From Gibbula magus (Eukaryota; Mollusca; Gastropoda; Trochida; Trochidae), in contig OW388304.1 of assembly GCA_936450465.1 (NCBI GenBank), forward strand, positions 11,378,708-11,442,707: 64,000 bases of DNA, in the 5' to 3' direction. Position numbers and translations under genes: made by a program. Each line of letters starts with the position of its first letter. Within the stretch, counting starts at the first letter, position 1. Under the pieces are notes generated by a model. It worked only from the letters and a program-made list of their open reading frames with translations, had not been told where the DNA came from and ran no database searches. Positions 36,320 to 48,200 of this stretch are shown here, piece after piece.

Positions 36320-36861
36320 ATAATGATCCTGGACCTAGATTTACGAAGAAGTCTAAGTGCCTAGATAGTTATAAGCCAATGTAAATGTATGACACTTATT
36401 ACTATCTTAACGTTAAGAGAGTTTCAAATATTAGTCCTAGTGCAGAAAACATACTTGGTTTTGTTTCTGAAAAGTTTTTTGAATGACAAATGGTTCCATA
36501 GTTTACTTGATGACATAATCACAGAACTTGATCCAGATTTTCGTTTTTGATAATCTGGGAGTTTTGCCCATGGTGTCTGCAAGTGGATGTTGATATCGCT
36601 AATCTTCAGTGAGTACTCCATGTTTCATGTTCTGTCTAAATATAGGTATAATTTTATTTTCTGTTAAGAAGATAAATCTTATCAATGGTTTTGAAAAAGC
36701 AAGAAATTTTTTTGTATCCAAATGTGCATTCACCTTTAAAGATAACAGGTGAACTTTCATTATCAAATGAAGACATTTGTAACTCTGAATGAATAACTGT
36801 AAATTTCTTTTTTTATTTCTTTCAGGTCTGTTTAAATGACATTTTAAGTATAAAGAAGGCA

Positions 36862-39095
36862 ACTATTGTATTACGGTAACTTCTCAAATGAAATCATCTT
36901 TTCTCCTCTTGTTTACATTTATACACCTTTTATAGCAACATTAGAGCCACATCACAAATTAAAAATTTCAGAAAATGACCACTGTATCTCAATATATAAA
37001 TCGTTTGCTCAGCATATTTATTCTTAACTTTCAGTATTATTTATTCATGAATTTTAGCAAGATCGTATATTTTTAGAACAATTATTTTAAGAATATACCT
37101 TTCAAACGATTTTGAGCTACTGTATGACGTTCGTAATGAAAGAATTTATAGTTCTTGACGTAAATAATTCCTTAGTATGTCTCTTAATACCATGAATAAT
37201 AAATCCCTCTTCAACAAATCAATTTATTTCCAAATAAAGGGTTAAAAATATTTGTTTGTTGATCTTTATAAGATGTCCTCATTAATTCTTAACCAGCTAA
37301 AGTAATGAGTGCAAACCAATTCTGATAGGCCACACCACAGGAAATGGAACTCTGATTATTGGAATATTCTACTTCTAGGGGCGGCAAATAACTAAGCTGC
37401 AGAATTAATTTTTTATGTCAAAACATTCTGAGTGGCCAATATACAGGAATAGGAATTCTTTAGCTATCGGAATAATACAAATATGGCTAGCGGCTAATTA
37501 AAACTTCAACTGCTCAAACGATAACCCAAACTGATTCTAGGTGGCCCCATAACATTAATTTGATTTCTTAATCAAAAAGAATATTATGTAGTTAATGATA
37601 TATATTCCGAAACACCTTTTTGGGAGAGGGTGTCCTAAAGCTGGGTAACATATAACCAACACTCTTCTCATTAATGAAATAGGTTTGAAACGAAAAGAAC
37701 ATTTATATTGTTGATAGTGATGATTAAGACACATCTGTCAGGTCATTCCAACTGCAGTTAAAGGGTTAAAGTATTTGTATTTAGTTCCAGTTAATTGAGT
37801 ATATTTGAAGGTAAAAATTAAATGATTATGTTGGGTTACTCGTTCTGTCGTGAACTTAACAACTAATCTGCAGTAGAGGACTGAATACATTTCTGATGAC
37901 TATGCTCTAATATTTTCACTTCATGTACATGTATAGACTTTGATATTTTTTTTAACTTATAGATCGTTTGGAACAAAAACGTAATAGGTCATTCCATAGC
38001 ATTTCATTAGTTTGGTTACAGCACTCCCAATAAGCTTTTCTTTAGCTGCTATTGTTAGTTGAGTGTGTGGGAGTATCGACCTGGGAGTTAGTTCTTCATT
38101 GATCGCTAGTACACACCATACAAGGAAGCAGACCAGGATTCATCCATCCTCCACTCTTATTGGATAATGCCACTGTAAACAGCAGGCTCCAGTTGCACGA
38201 AACTATCTTAATACATAGCAGTCTACAAAAGTTTGAAAGTAACCAGGCAGATGGTATACCGAGACTACCGGATTATTTCACAGTGAAATTTCAAGAATCT
38301 TAACATATAAATCTGCAGGTCTTGGATTATTCTGAGATACATTATCCTTCTAAGCCCATTGGTATGATTACCATTCCTGGAGGTTCTCTTTGTTCACAAG
38401 TAGTGATTCCTGTAAAAATGGCTACATTGAATGCTAAAGTGATTTTCTCATTTTGGCATGGCAAATATTTTTATATATGAGCCAAATATTTCTTCACATA
38501 CAACAATCTTGAATGAGAACAAGTCCTATGGTTAGTTAACTTAATTCTTTATTGCTATGAGTGCGATATGCGACAATCTTTACTCTAACGTTTGCAATAT
38601 TTTTCATAATTCTTAATGCTGCATAACCTTGAATATTAAGTTTCAAGTAGTAGTAGCCCTTCCCCCTTTCATTCGACCTATCTCCTTGTGTCATTTCGCA
38701 ATTTTTTTTATGCAAAGCACATTTGTAATATTTCCTGCAAAATACGCAATGAAAATTGAGAACATCAGCTTGTTATGTCTTCATGAGAAAGAGAAAGCAG
38801 ATAATAGGATGGTAGAGCGGCACTGACAGTACAATTCCTTCAGTCGAATCAGGGTTATAATGTAGCACCATTGATCAGTGCTTGCACTGGATATTAGGCA
38901 TTAAAATGTATACAGGGCTGGCCATTTTCAGCGGAACAGCTGATTTCAGCGGATCCTAACTGTAGTTTTATTCATAAATTACTACCCTTGAACCTTAATT
39001 CCATGCATTTCAGCAAAACCTCCAACAATGTCATCCCTGTGTATAATATTTTTATTTTATTATAAGACTCAAAGATTGTAACTACCCTGGTATTC
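36862..39095. other. No feature recognised
   Basis: AT-rich sequence with short ORFs only and no tandem or inverted repeat of note. Confidence 0.4.
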
Positions 39096-39096
39096 A

Positions 39097-39205
39097 GGAT
39101 CCATGTTATCGAAGTTCTCTTAGCTCTAAGATAGTCGTAAGTGCCTTACATTAACATTGACTTACGACTATCTTAGCACTAAGACAGCTTCGAAAATATG
39201 GGCCC
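39097..39205. repeat. Hairpin MITE, 32-base arms
   Basis: Arms 39110-39141 and 39161-39192 match at 28 of 32 positions (core CTAAGATAGTCGTAAG) around a 19-base loop, with weaker pairing of GGATCCATGTTAT and ATATGGGCCCATG outside. Relatives are at 27063-27240 and 36331-36425. Confidence 0.75.
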
Positions 39206-40211
39206 ATGTTGATAACCTAGTACTATTAAAAATAGGTCATGCAATAGCTGTCATACAAAAGCTTTAGCTCATTGAGAACTTCTCTACGAAGCATGTTTAG
39301 AGTTAATCGTTTGTAAAATCAGCAGTACTGACCTCGGCTTCACGCTGTGTGATTTCATTCATGTTGCAAACATTACGTTGAATACAAAAATGGTGGACTT
39401 ACATGTTGTGGTTTATCTTTGTGATCTGGTTTATCATCATCAAATTTGAATATGATCTACAATAGAAAACAACAATCTTTGATCTTTAATTCAGTGATTG
39501 CCTGAAATAGGAAATGGATTATGTGTACAGCTACGAGTTATGTTTCAACCGTAATATTTCTACTTCCACAATAATGACTGGTGAGAATCCTTTTACTTTT
39601 GTTTTGTATATCAAGTTCTGATATGCACAGTATACTATGATAATAGTTATTAACAGTTTTGAATTTGATTTTAATCTTTGGCTGTGTGTCTCTTAATAAA
39701 TGTCTTCAATATTGTGTTTATTTTCTTCCACAACCTGTGCACATTTTGTAAAATAATGGCAAGATGGCTATTGTTTCAAAAAATATTTTTTATTGATTCT
39801 TTTCCTTTTGAAGATTGTAAACAGTATGACGAAACATTTACATTAGAAATCAAAATAAAATTGTTGCCTTGCATGGAAAATTGACGATTATAGAAGCATT
39901 ACATTGTTTTGACTTTCATAAATATTAAAGTGGAAGTTACCTGAATATATAGGTACAATGTATTTAAATCTTACACCACCAAAGTATTTATTTTTCAATG
40001 GATTATTCAATATAGCATTATGTTTTATATCATACAGCAAGACGCTCATACACAATAAGTATTATTGGATGTTACCCGATACAAAAAGATTAATTATTCA
40101 CCAAGTACAGATAATTCCAACCACCATGCAATGATAAGTATGATTTATCTATAGTGTTCAGTAGGATGTGATGAAATATCAATATTATACAAATCTTACA
40201 TACATACATAC

Positions 40212-41516
40212 CAGGGATGCAGATTCAAATTTTTGCCAATCGGACATTTCATCTTTGACCCAAAAAGACTAACCCGGAAGTAATTTTTTCTATGAATAAA
40301 GAATGAGAAAGTATTACTATTTGTTGGTTCTTCATTCATTGCATACTATTAAACATAACACGAAAGCAATTAATGGTAACTATTAATTTATCATTAACAT
40401 GCATAAAATGGTTCATAATTTAAAATCAATGTTTACCAACTACGATTTACCGATAGTGCTAGGTTGAGCGAGTTTACACAAGCGAGTTTACAAGCGAATT
40501 TGCGTGAAGATAGACAAGAAAATTCAAATAATTTAATTGCACATAGTTCATCAAAAGTTCAAATCATGAACCAAATGATATGTACCTTCTAAATAATCAT
40601 TTTAAATTCAAAGGAACTCGTTTTCAATAGCGATATGATTTACGTAAACTCACAACTCGGCAGAGCACGTGGTCCAACTATTTTCCATACGACTATTTCC
40701 TATTCAAGATCTAGTTACGAATTTGAACTTTTTCTAATAAGATTACTTTTATATTTTATTTGGAGACATATTTCACAATTGTAAATGAATAATTATGACA
40801 TAAAAAGAACTAATGTAAACGCAAGAGAAATTGGAGTTTTTAAATTAGCATACCTCTTTATAACGTGTGTCATCATGAAAATGCGATTTTTGATAGGTTT
40901 ATTTATTTTGAATTTGTATAATAGCTTTACCATACATCGATATTGATCTATCATATTTTGTTACAATATGATACCTATGTTTTATGACTGAGCTATTATT
41001 AAATTTATCGAGATTCAAAGTAGCAAAATCTTAATCTGTAACAAATTCATGAATCACCGGTACGGTGAAGCCACACGTTCATGCAATGTTTATCTTTGAC
41101 AAAATGTGTTTCCAATGAGATGTGAATGAAATATTTTTCGTAAATAATGTTTTGAAATTGGTCACATCTTTCAGTCACTAAATGACACTGAAACTATCAA
41201 TTAAATATCAAACGGTAAGTGTTTTTTCTGCAGACAATTATAATTTACTGAAGATAATGATGATTGATGTCGTTCCTTGTGCTGTGAAGAATAAATGTGA
41301 CTTCTTGACTGGATCAACGTATTTCAATTTCATAAACAATTATGACCGACACAAGCAGGGCGGTTTGCCTTTATTTAATGCTTGTAAGTTTAGTTTTCCT
41401 TTTATTTTCCTATTCTGCAATCGGTCAACTGATGTCCGATAGGTCAATTTTTCATTCGGTCAAACTGGATTTACAATCGGACATGTCCGGCAAATAGACC
41501 GATTTCTGCATCCCTG
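40212..41516. mobile_element. hAT-like element, 1.3 kb, inside an ATAC microsatellite
   Basis: Ends are CAGGGATGCAGATTCAAAT and, from the right, CAGGGATGCAGAAATCGG. The flanking 8-mers ATACATAC (40204-40211 and 41517-41524) fit a hAT target duplication, although the host sequence is itself an ATAC repeat. Sub-terminal blocks with ATCGGACAT / GTCCGATAGG are also loosely inverted. An 86-residue ORF (41182-41442) has no recognisable transposase motif. Confidence 0.75.
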
Positions 41517-41637
41517 ATACATACATACATACATACATACATACATACATACATACATACATACATACATACATACATACATACATACATACATACATAC
41601 ATACATACATACATACATACATACATACATACATACA
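41517..41637. repeat. (ATAC)n microsatellite, ~30 units
   Basis: A pure tetranucleotide run with no visible interruption. The corresponding tract left of the hAT-like element (40198-40211) has only about three units, so the expansion lies on one side of the insertion. The reverse-strand Cys-Met-Tyr-Val ORF is an artefact. Confidence 0.97.
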
Positions 41638-42090
41638 AATTAAATACACTGTTTCTGAATGTGCTTTAAATGTTTCTTGAAACATGTGACTGAAATGCAA
41701 ATAAAACGAAATAAATTTATTTACTTGTTGTATGGAATCTCCTCAGCATGATTGAGACAAATATTGCTACTCTTCACCCCCTCCTGATACTTGATACTAC
41801 ATACCCCAAGTTCTTGAGAACCAAGTATCAAAGTACAGCGTACCCAATTGCTGGTTTCTTTAGCCAATCATAGCTTTCCTTTGAGACTCTATACTGCATG
41901 TACAATTTTCACTTTTCAGGATGGTGTGTATCTTGAATAACAAGACAATGGAGTCAGTGTATAAACATTAAACAATGCTTTTCCATTTGACTTTCAAACC
42001 AAGGCTGCTCGTTGTTGAAGTTAACATAAACCTGCAGATTTGCATCAAACAAAGAAGTCAGTGTGTAGGACTTGCTAATGACACTGTACC

Positions 42091-42270
42091 ATGTCTCTTT
42101 CAGCCAAGGCCGCCGGTGTAGTGTGTGTGCTTGGTATCGGCGTGGGTCTGGGTTCGCTCCTCGTGTACAGATTATACTATAACTACATCCGTCCCATCTT
42201 CAGTCGTCCAGGCGAGGGTACAGATACAAACGCTGATATATACACCGATGATGACTGCTGCTATTATTCA
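42091..42270 (+). CDS. Exon 1 (or internal exon from 42104): membrane segment
   Basis: It encodes residues 1-60 and ends TCA|GTAAGT in phase 0. Residues 9-25 (GVVCVLGIGVGLGSLLV) are uninterruptedly apolar, followed by Tyr/Arg-rich YRLYYNYIRP, which suggests a single-pass anchor with basic residues on the C-terminal side. The proposed ATG overlaps a good acceptor: a CTAAT branch-point-like motif near 42074-42078 and CATGTCTCTTTCAG ending at 42103. If that acceptor is used, the exon starts at 42104, MSLSA is intronic, and translation begins further upstream. Confidence 0.75.
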
Positions 42271-45200
42271 GTAAGTATTATGCTTATATACTTAGTTACA
42301 TTATATTGTTAAACTGCTGAATTAATTATTGTCAAACCATTTTATGAGTGTTAGAAATATATGCCCTTTAGATAGTGAACAAAATATAATTTATATATTT
42401 CGGATACCACTATCTTCAATAGTGTGTGGGATCAAATCCTGTTATGGACCCGTCCAGAAAAAGAATGATTTTACATTATCGCAGATAGTGTGATCCCAAA
42501 TATAACAATATTACATTCATGAGTGTTTGAAGTTCAAGAATTATTATCGGTTTACTCTCGATCTGCCTACGTATCGATCTGCCTACAGTCAAAATAAAAG
42601 TTATAAGCTGTAGACAGAACCAGTTGTAGGCAGATCGAGAGGATACTGTATCATCAAGGTATAATCTATACCCCCACCCCCCCCCCTCCCCCCCCGCGCT
42701 ATAACTCGGGAATATTGATAGGTGCAACCAGTGTATTACTGAGTTAGCATATTGAGGATTAATTATTTTTTGCATGTTTAAAACAATAATGAGGAATGAG
42801 GTACCTGTCACAATTGTAAATAATTATAATGATTAATGAAACTTTGAGATTTTTTCTTATCATCAGTAGACTACATGTCTTCTATAGTGTGATCAGGATC
42901 CATTCATCATAATGTGCTTTGCAGTAAACCATAATGTAACTGAGACCTATAAAAGATTGCATTTTGAATAGAAATTTGTTTCAGTTTTCACAGTTACACT
43001 TTTTGATTCTTTTAAAATGTTTAAATATGACATTTAAAAAATATGCCTTATAAGTTATTTGCTATATAATGACTATATATATTCAACAATGACATGCTAG
43101 TGAAGGGAAGACTCAACAAACCTCAACTGTTAACGAGGGGATCTAAATTTAGAGTGATCTCCCTTGAGTGCAAATGTCAGTAGGCTGTTGTCTGTTACAT
43201 CATAATTATTCATGTTACGTGAAGGGCACCTCTAGTGCATGGAAATCTCATCATGTTGTTATTATCTGTCCGACATATATTTCCTGTCTCTGTAAAAGAG
43301 ACCATACTCGATTTCCTTTACATCGTGTTAGTCACGGGAAAATCTGCCAAGAAACAAACCTTGGTACTTGAGAATGCTTACTTAGTCCTTTATGTCCTTT
43401 ACAGAATAAATTGTTTTTTAGACTGTTTCATAGTCCCTGAAACTCCTTCCGACTTGCCAAAGCTTAAACAAGATCCAGCGACTTAAAGCAAGTCTAGATC
43501 AGATTTCACCAGAGATTCTTGTTTATGTAGCAAGATCTGGTCCAAAACGTAAATTCCGTTTATTGCAATTCCAGACTCAAATCATGTTTAATACTTCATT
43601 TAAGATGCAAGGTAAACTTGAAATTAATTTTGTTGTATAGCCCCAGAGTCATCATGTCTTTCCACATCAAAGTACACTTTAATCTGCTGTCTTATTTAGG
43701 AAAAATATCATTTTAAAATAGAAATACTTTCTGAAAAACTTTAAAATTGAATGCATATAGGATGTTTTTTAAGATTTCTTGAAAAAGGGAAAATGAAATC
43801 TCAAATGCACAAATCTGCGAAAGTACAGTGTCTTCCTCTTTTCCCAAGATATGGTTTACGGAAAAAATGCTCTTTGAGTCACGATGAGCAGCATCTGTTG
43901 TAAGAATTCAGACGGTGTCGGATCATCCATGAGAGATGCTGCATATATAAATAGAACTCTTCAGCACTGAAGGTAGAGAAACGTCGTCACAAGGTGCGCT
44001 TACCTTTCGCGGAAGCTGTTGATAATGGCTTGATTGTCCCTGATTCATGCAGATAGGATTATTCATAAAGCGGCAAATTCTTTAGTCATGGGGAAAAGTT
44101 TTCTCCAGGGCATTTCAAATCTTATCTCACTGACATGTCCTACAGAAGAATCTTGTCTACACTTGATGTAAATTAGAGAATTTCAGATATATGACTGAGT
44201 ATGTTCTGATTTGTAAATTGTTGACTGTTAACTAAATAATGATTATTATATAAGGGAATCTCAATTAGCTTCATTGTCTAATTTTGATATACAATTATCT
44301 TCAATTAGTTTCAAAGAAATTCAATAGAGATTTAAATTTTGTTTTGTCTGGCACATTTGATACTTATGATATAGTAATGATAAGTAGCTGTAGTATTCAT
44401 AGAGTATCTACCTTTTACTTTTGAAGTTGTATAAATTACTGAAGTTACTGAAGTGTTAAGAGGATAAGTGATGAATTGAAGTTATAAGATAATTCTTTGC
44501 ACAAAAGGAAGTTTCTTGAACATAAGACAGAGAGACAGAAGTAAAATATTGTTTAAGACACGAGCATTCCTTCAAATATATTGTATTCTATACAGAAGCA
44601 CAAACTTGCTCAATACTAGTATAGTTATCATTCAGACCATGAAATTAGATAAAAGCCTTGGCAAGTCAATGACCAAAAAGGAATTTATTCTGAAAATTAA
44701 GAGATCTATGAGGCTCCTTTTAAATCATTTTAATCAATTTCAAATTTAGATTTTGTCAGAAATGTTCCTTTCAGAGACTAAACTAAAATGATACCAAATC
44801 ATCTAGACGTGTTAAATCTCCATAGTTATGTCCCACTTGCAGTGTTTAACTGGAGATTTCTATACCGTTCTGTTGTCTAGTTTACCTTACAATGATGAGT
44901 TGTATTCTCCTTCTCATGTTATTTGTCTACTTACCTAGATATATAGTGTCAGTTTCATGTTCTGTGCCTCATTGAGCAAACAGGGAAAATACATTGTCAG
45001 ATAGACTTTCTTCAAAATCTCTAACGCATATTTTGCCGACCTACAAGATGGAAATAATGTTTATGCATCCACAAAATTTATGGACTTCATAAGACGTAGA
45101 GAACATAGAATTTCGTGATTGTGATAATTGAATGTAACAATATAAAAATTTTATTAAATGTAAGTGAATAATGTAACAAGAGACTGGAGACAAGTCTAGT

Positions 45201-48200
45201 TGGCACCTGTATGTCAGAATTCCCATTACCATGGATAAATGACTAAAGAGCATACTTAAACATACAATATGGCCGAGAGTCATCTATAAATGTCTAAGCT
45301 TTGGTAACATTATGATATATTGTCAGGCAGAAGATTAATATTTGAATGATTATTTCCATTTCAAATAATTCTAAGTGGTCAATTTACAGAAAATGTATTA
45401 ACAAAAGGAATATTACAGGAGTATTGTTGATGAAGGTTATCGCAGAATAGTTCAGAATCAATTGTAAAGGGGTTAAAGGGACACCGCATCGACAATAAAA
45501 ATCAGATCATGTGTATCTACCTATGCTGATTAACATGTCTGCTAACAAGTCACAGAGACCAAAATTCAGACAATTGACGTAATTGGTAATAAAAACTACT
45601 GCAGGTAGACAGTGAAGTGAAGCGTAACTCATTAGCAGACACTCTAATCAGCTTAGTGAAATAAAGATGGGACTCATTTTAATCTTCGACGCGGTGTCCC
45701 TTTAAGCTTAAAGCCTGTATTTAGATAGTCTAACTAATAACAACTGAAATCTGAACAGACATATCAAATTGTTTTCAGTTTGTGTCAGGACGACTCGTGT
45801 ATGTCTAAAATAACAAATTTCATCTTCAATCAAACAGTCTGAGATTACAAAGCAACTCTCCAAGCATTATTAACTTTAAATGGCATTAATTAGCCATTCT
45901 GATTGATTGTTGTTTAGCGTTGTAGATATTTTCAGAACAAATCAACTGGATTATAGACAAATCTTTATTAATCATTGTACACAAATTGTCCTTTTGATTT
46001 TATCATCTGAAATATCTGCATTGATTTGATACACAATTCTGTGCGACTTGAAGAGTGTATAAACAAATAGTGTGTTTCATTAGAAATAAATGTCATTTAG
46101 ATATCGACAGAGCGTGATCACATTGGCCGAATAGGTAAGCTGTTGGTTCAGTCAATGCTGGCAGTTGGTGCCTTGCTCTGAGGGTGTGGGTTCGAATCCA
46201 ACAAGGGACTCATCCTGAAAAAGTACAAGAATTTGTACTGTTGCAGACACTGTGATCCTAGATGTTTTTCATGTCTGACATAACACTTTGGTGACTTCTA
46301 GTCTAGTCTGTCATCCAGACCCCTTAAATTAAAGTGCCTAGGCAAGTCTAGAACAAGACTACAGAGCTCAGTTTTAAAATGAACACATCTCAGAGGCTCC
46401 TTTTTATTATACCCCCGACCAACGGTTGGGGGTATATAGTTATACCAACGATTCCGTCCGTCTGTCCTTCCGTCCGTCTGTCCTTCCGTCCGAAGACAAT
46501 TTTTGTCGGATCGATTACAGAAAAACTATTCGTCTCATCCTTTTTAAATTTGGTACATGTCTTCTTCACCACTAGGAGAGGTGCAGTGCGAAGTTTAAAC
46601 CGAATTGGCGAATTTTTGAATTTTTGGCGAATTTTTTTATTTTTTAACTTAGTCAAATTCTGAGCATTTTTTGTCCGATCAATTACAGAAAAACTATTCA
46701 TCTCATCCATTTCAAATTTGGCAGATGTCTCCTTCACCACTAGGAGAGGTGCAGTGCGAAGTTTAAACCGAATTGGTGAATTTTTGAATTTTTGGCGATT
46801 TTTTTTATTTTTTAACTTAGTCAAATTCTGAGCATTTTTTGTCCGATCGATTACAGATAAACTATTTATCTCATCCTTTTCAAATTTGGCACATGTCTCC
46901 TTCACCACTAGGAGAGGTGCATTGCAAAATGTAACACGATTTGGTGAATTTTTTAATTTTTGGCGATTTTTTATATTCTTTTACTTTATCATAGCTAGAA
47001 TGAATGAAGCTACTTCTGTATTGTGATTTGTTGACTTCATCATTTTCTTTTTCATGTAACTTTCATCAAAAGCTACTTCTGTGTTCTCGTTAATTTTACT
47101 ATTTTATATTTCCACTGGTTATATTTTGGGAAAAGTTAAATTTTCTTGCCTTTCAGCCATAAACTGCTGTATATCTCTCACTGTGCCTTCAGGGGTGTGC
47201 TTCCATGTACCTGTTGTTTAAAGTCACTCGAATGAATCATTATGATGGACTAATTTCCAAAATAAAGTTGAAATCAGTGGTAATAGCAGTAGTGTATTAT
47301 ATTACCAATACCATTTCAAGTTACTTTTATTCCTATTTTGACTTAAACCACCTTTTTCACATGAAGATCGAGACTTGTCCTACCATTTTCACAAACAGTT
47401 TAATCTTAGCAATTACATTTCAAAGCTTATCAATCCTTAGGTGTGCAGACACCTCTCTCTTTAAGTAAAATGAAAATGTCAAACTTAAACAGTCGGGGGT
47501 ATTAGTGAGCCACGCTCACTTTTTTGCTTGTTTTATTGTATTTTTAATTTTTTTTAGATTTTATGAAATAATTCATTTCAGAGGCTAAATGTTAGACTAA
47601 CTTCTGACTTATGACTTCTCTGGACTGTATTGAACACTTTCAGATATACTGATTCGGAATTTTGCGTTAAAATTATTTTTGGTCTCTAATATTATTCTTA
47701 TATTATTCTTTTACGACCAATTTTATATCAACTAATTTTTAGATTGAAAATCTGCATTTTATTTACATTTATTTAACAGATTCAAGAAATACCATTCACC
47801 ACGTGATGATAACGACAGCCAGCTTTATTTTTTCAAACTTGAAAATCTGTGGTTTATTTGCATAAATATTCTATTACATTTAAATATACCACCTACCACT
47901 GACTTGTTGATGGTGTCACCACTGCTAACACTTTCCGATATTTGTTCCTGCCAGTCGGTTAATTGAATGTTCCCTACAATATCACCACTTGCTATTATTT
48001 GATTTTGCCACTTGCTGTGAAATGAGAACAACCTGTTTTTAGTGTACATAAATTCACAGATTTGTCTCTGAATTTCCAAACAAATGTAACATATTTCTAT
48101 AATAGTATCATAAATCATGGACTGCTCATAAATATGAAATAGATGACAGTTGTTAGGGCAATAACAGAATAAAACAGCAGTGAGATGAAGGTCATGTGAG

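Noticed and set aside
41452..41700. 82-residue Cys-Met-Tyr-Val repeat ORF on the - strand
   Set aside because: Translation of the ATAC microsatellite.
46390..46908. 172-residue - strand ORF with internal repeats
   Set aside because: It reads through the tandem units of the family 3 repeat, and no domain is recognisable.
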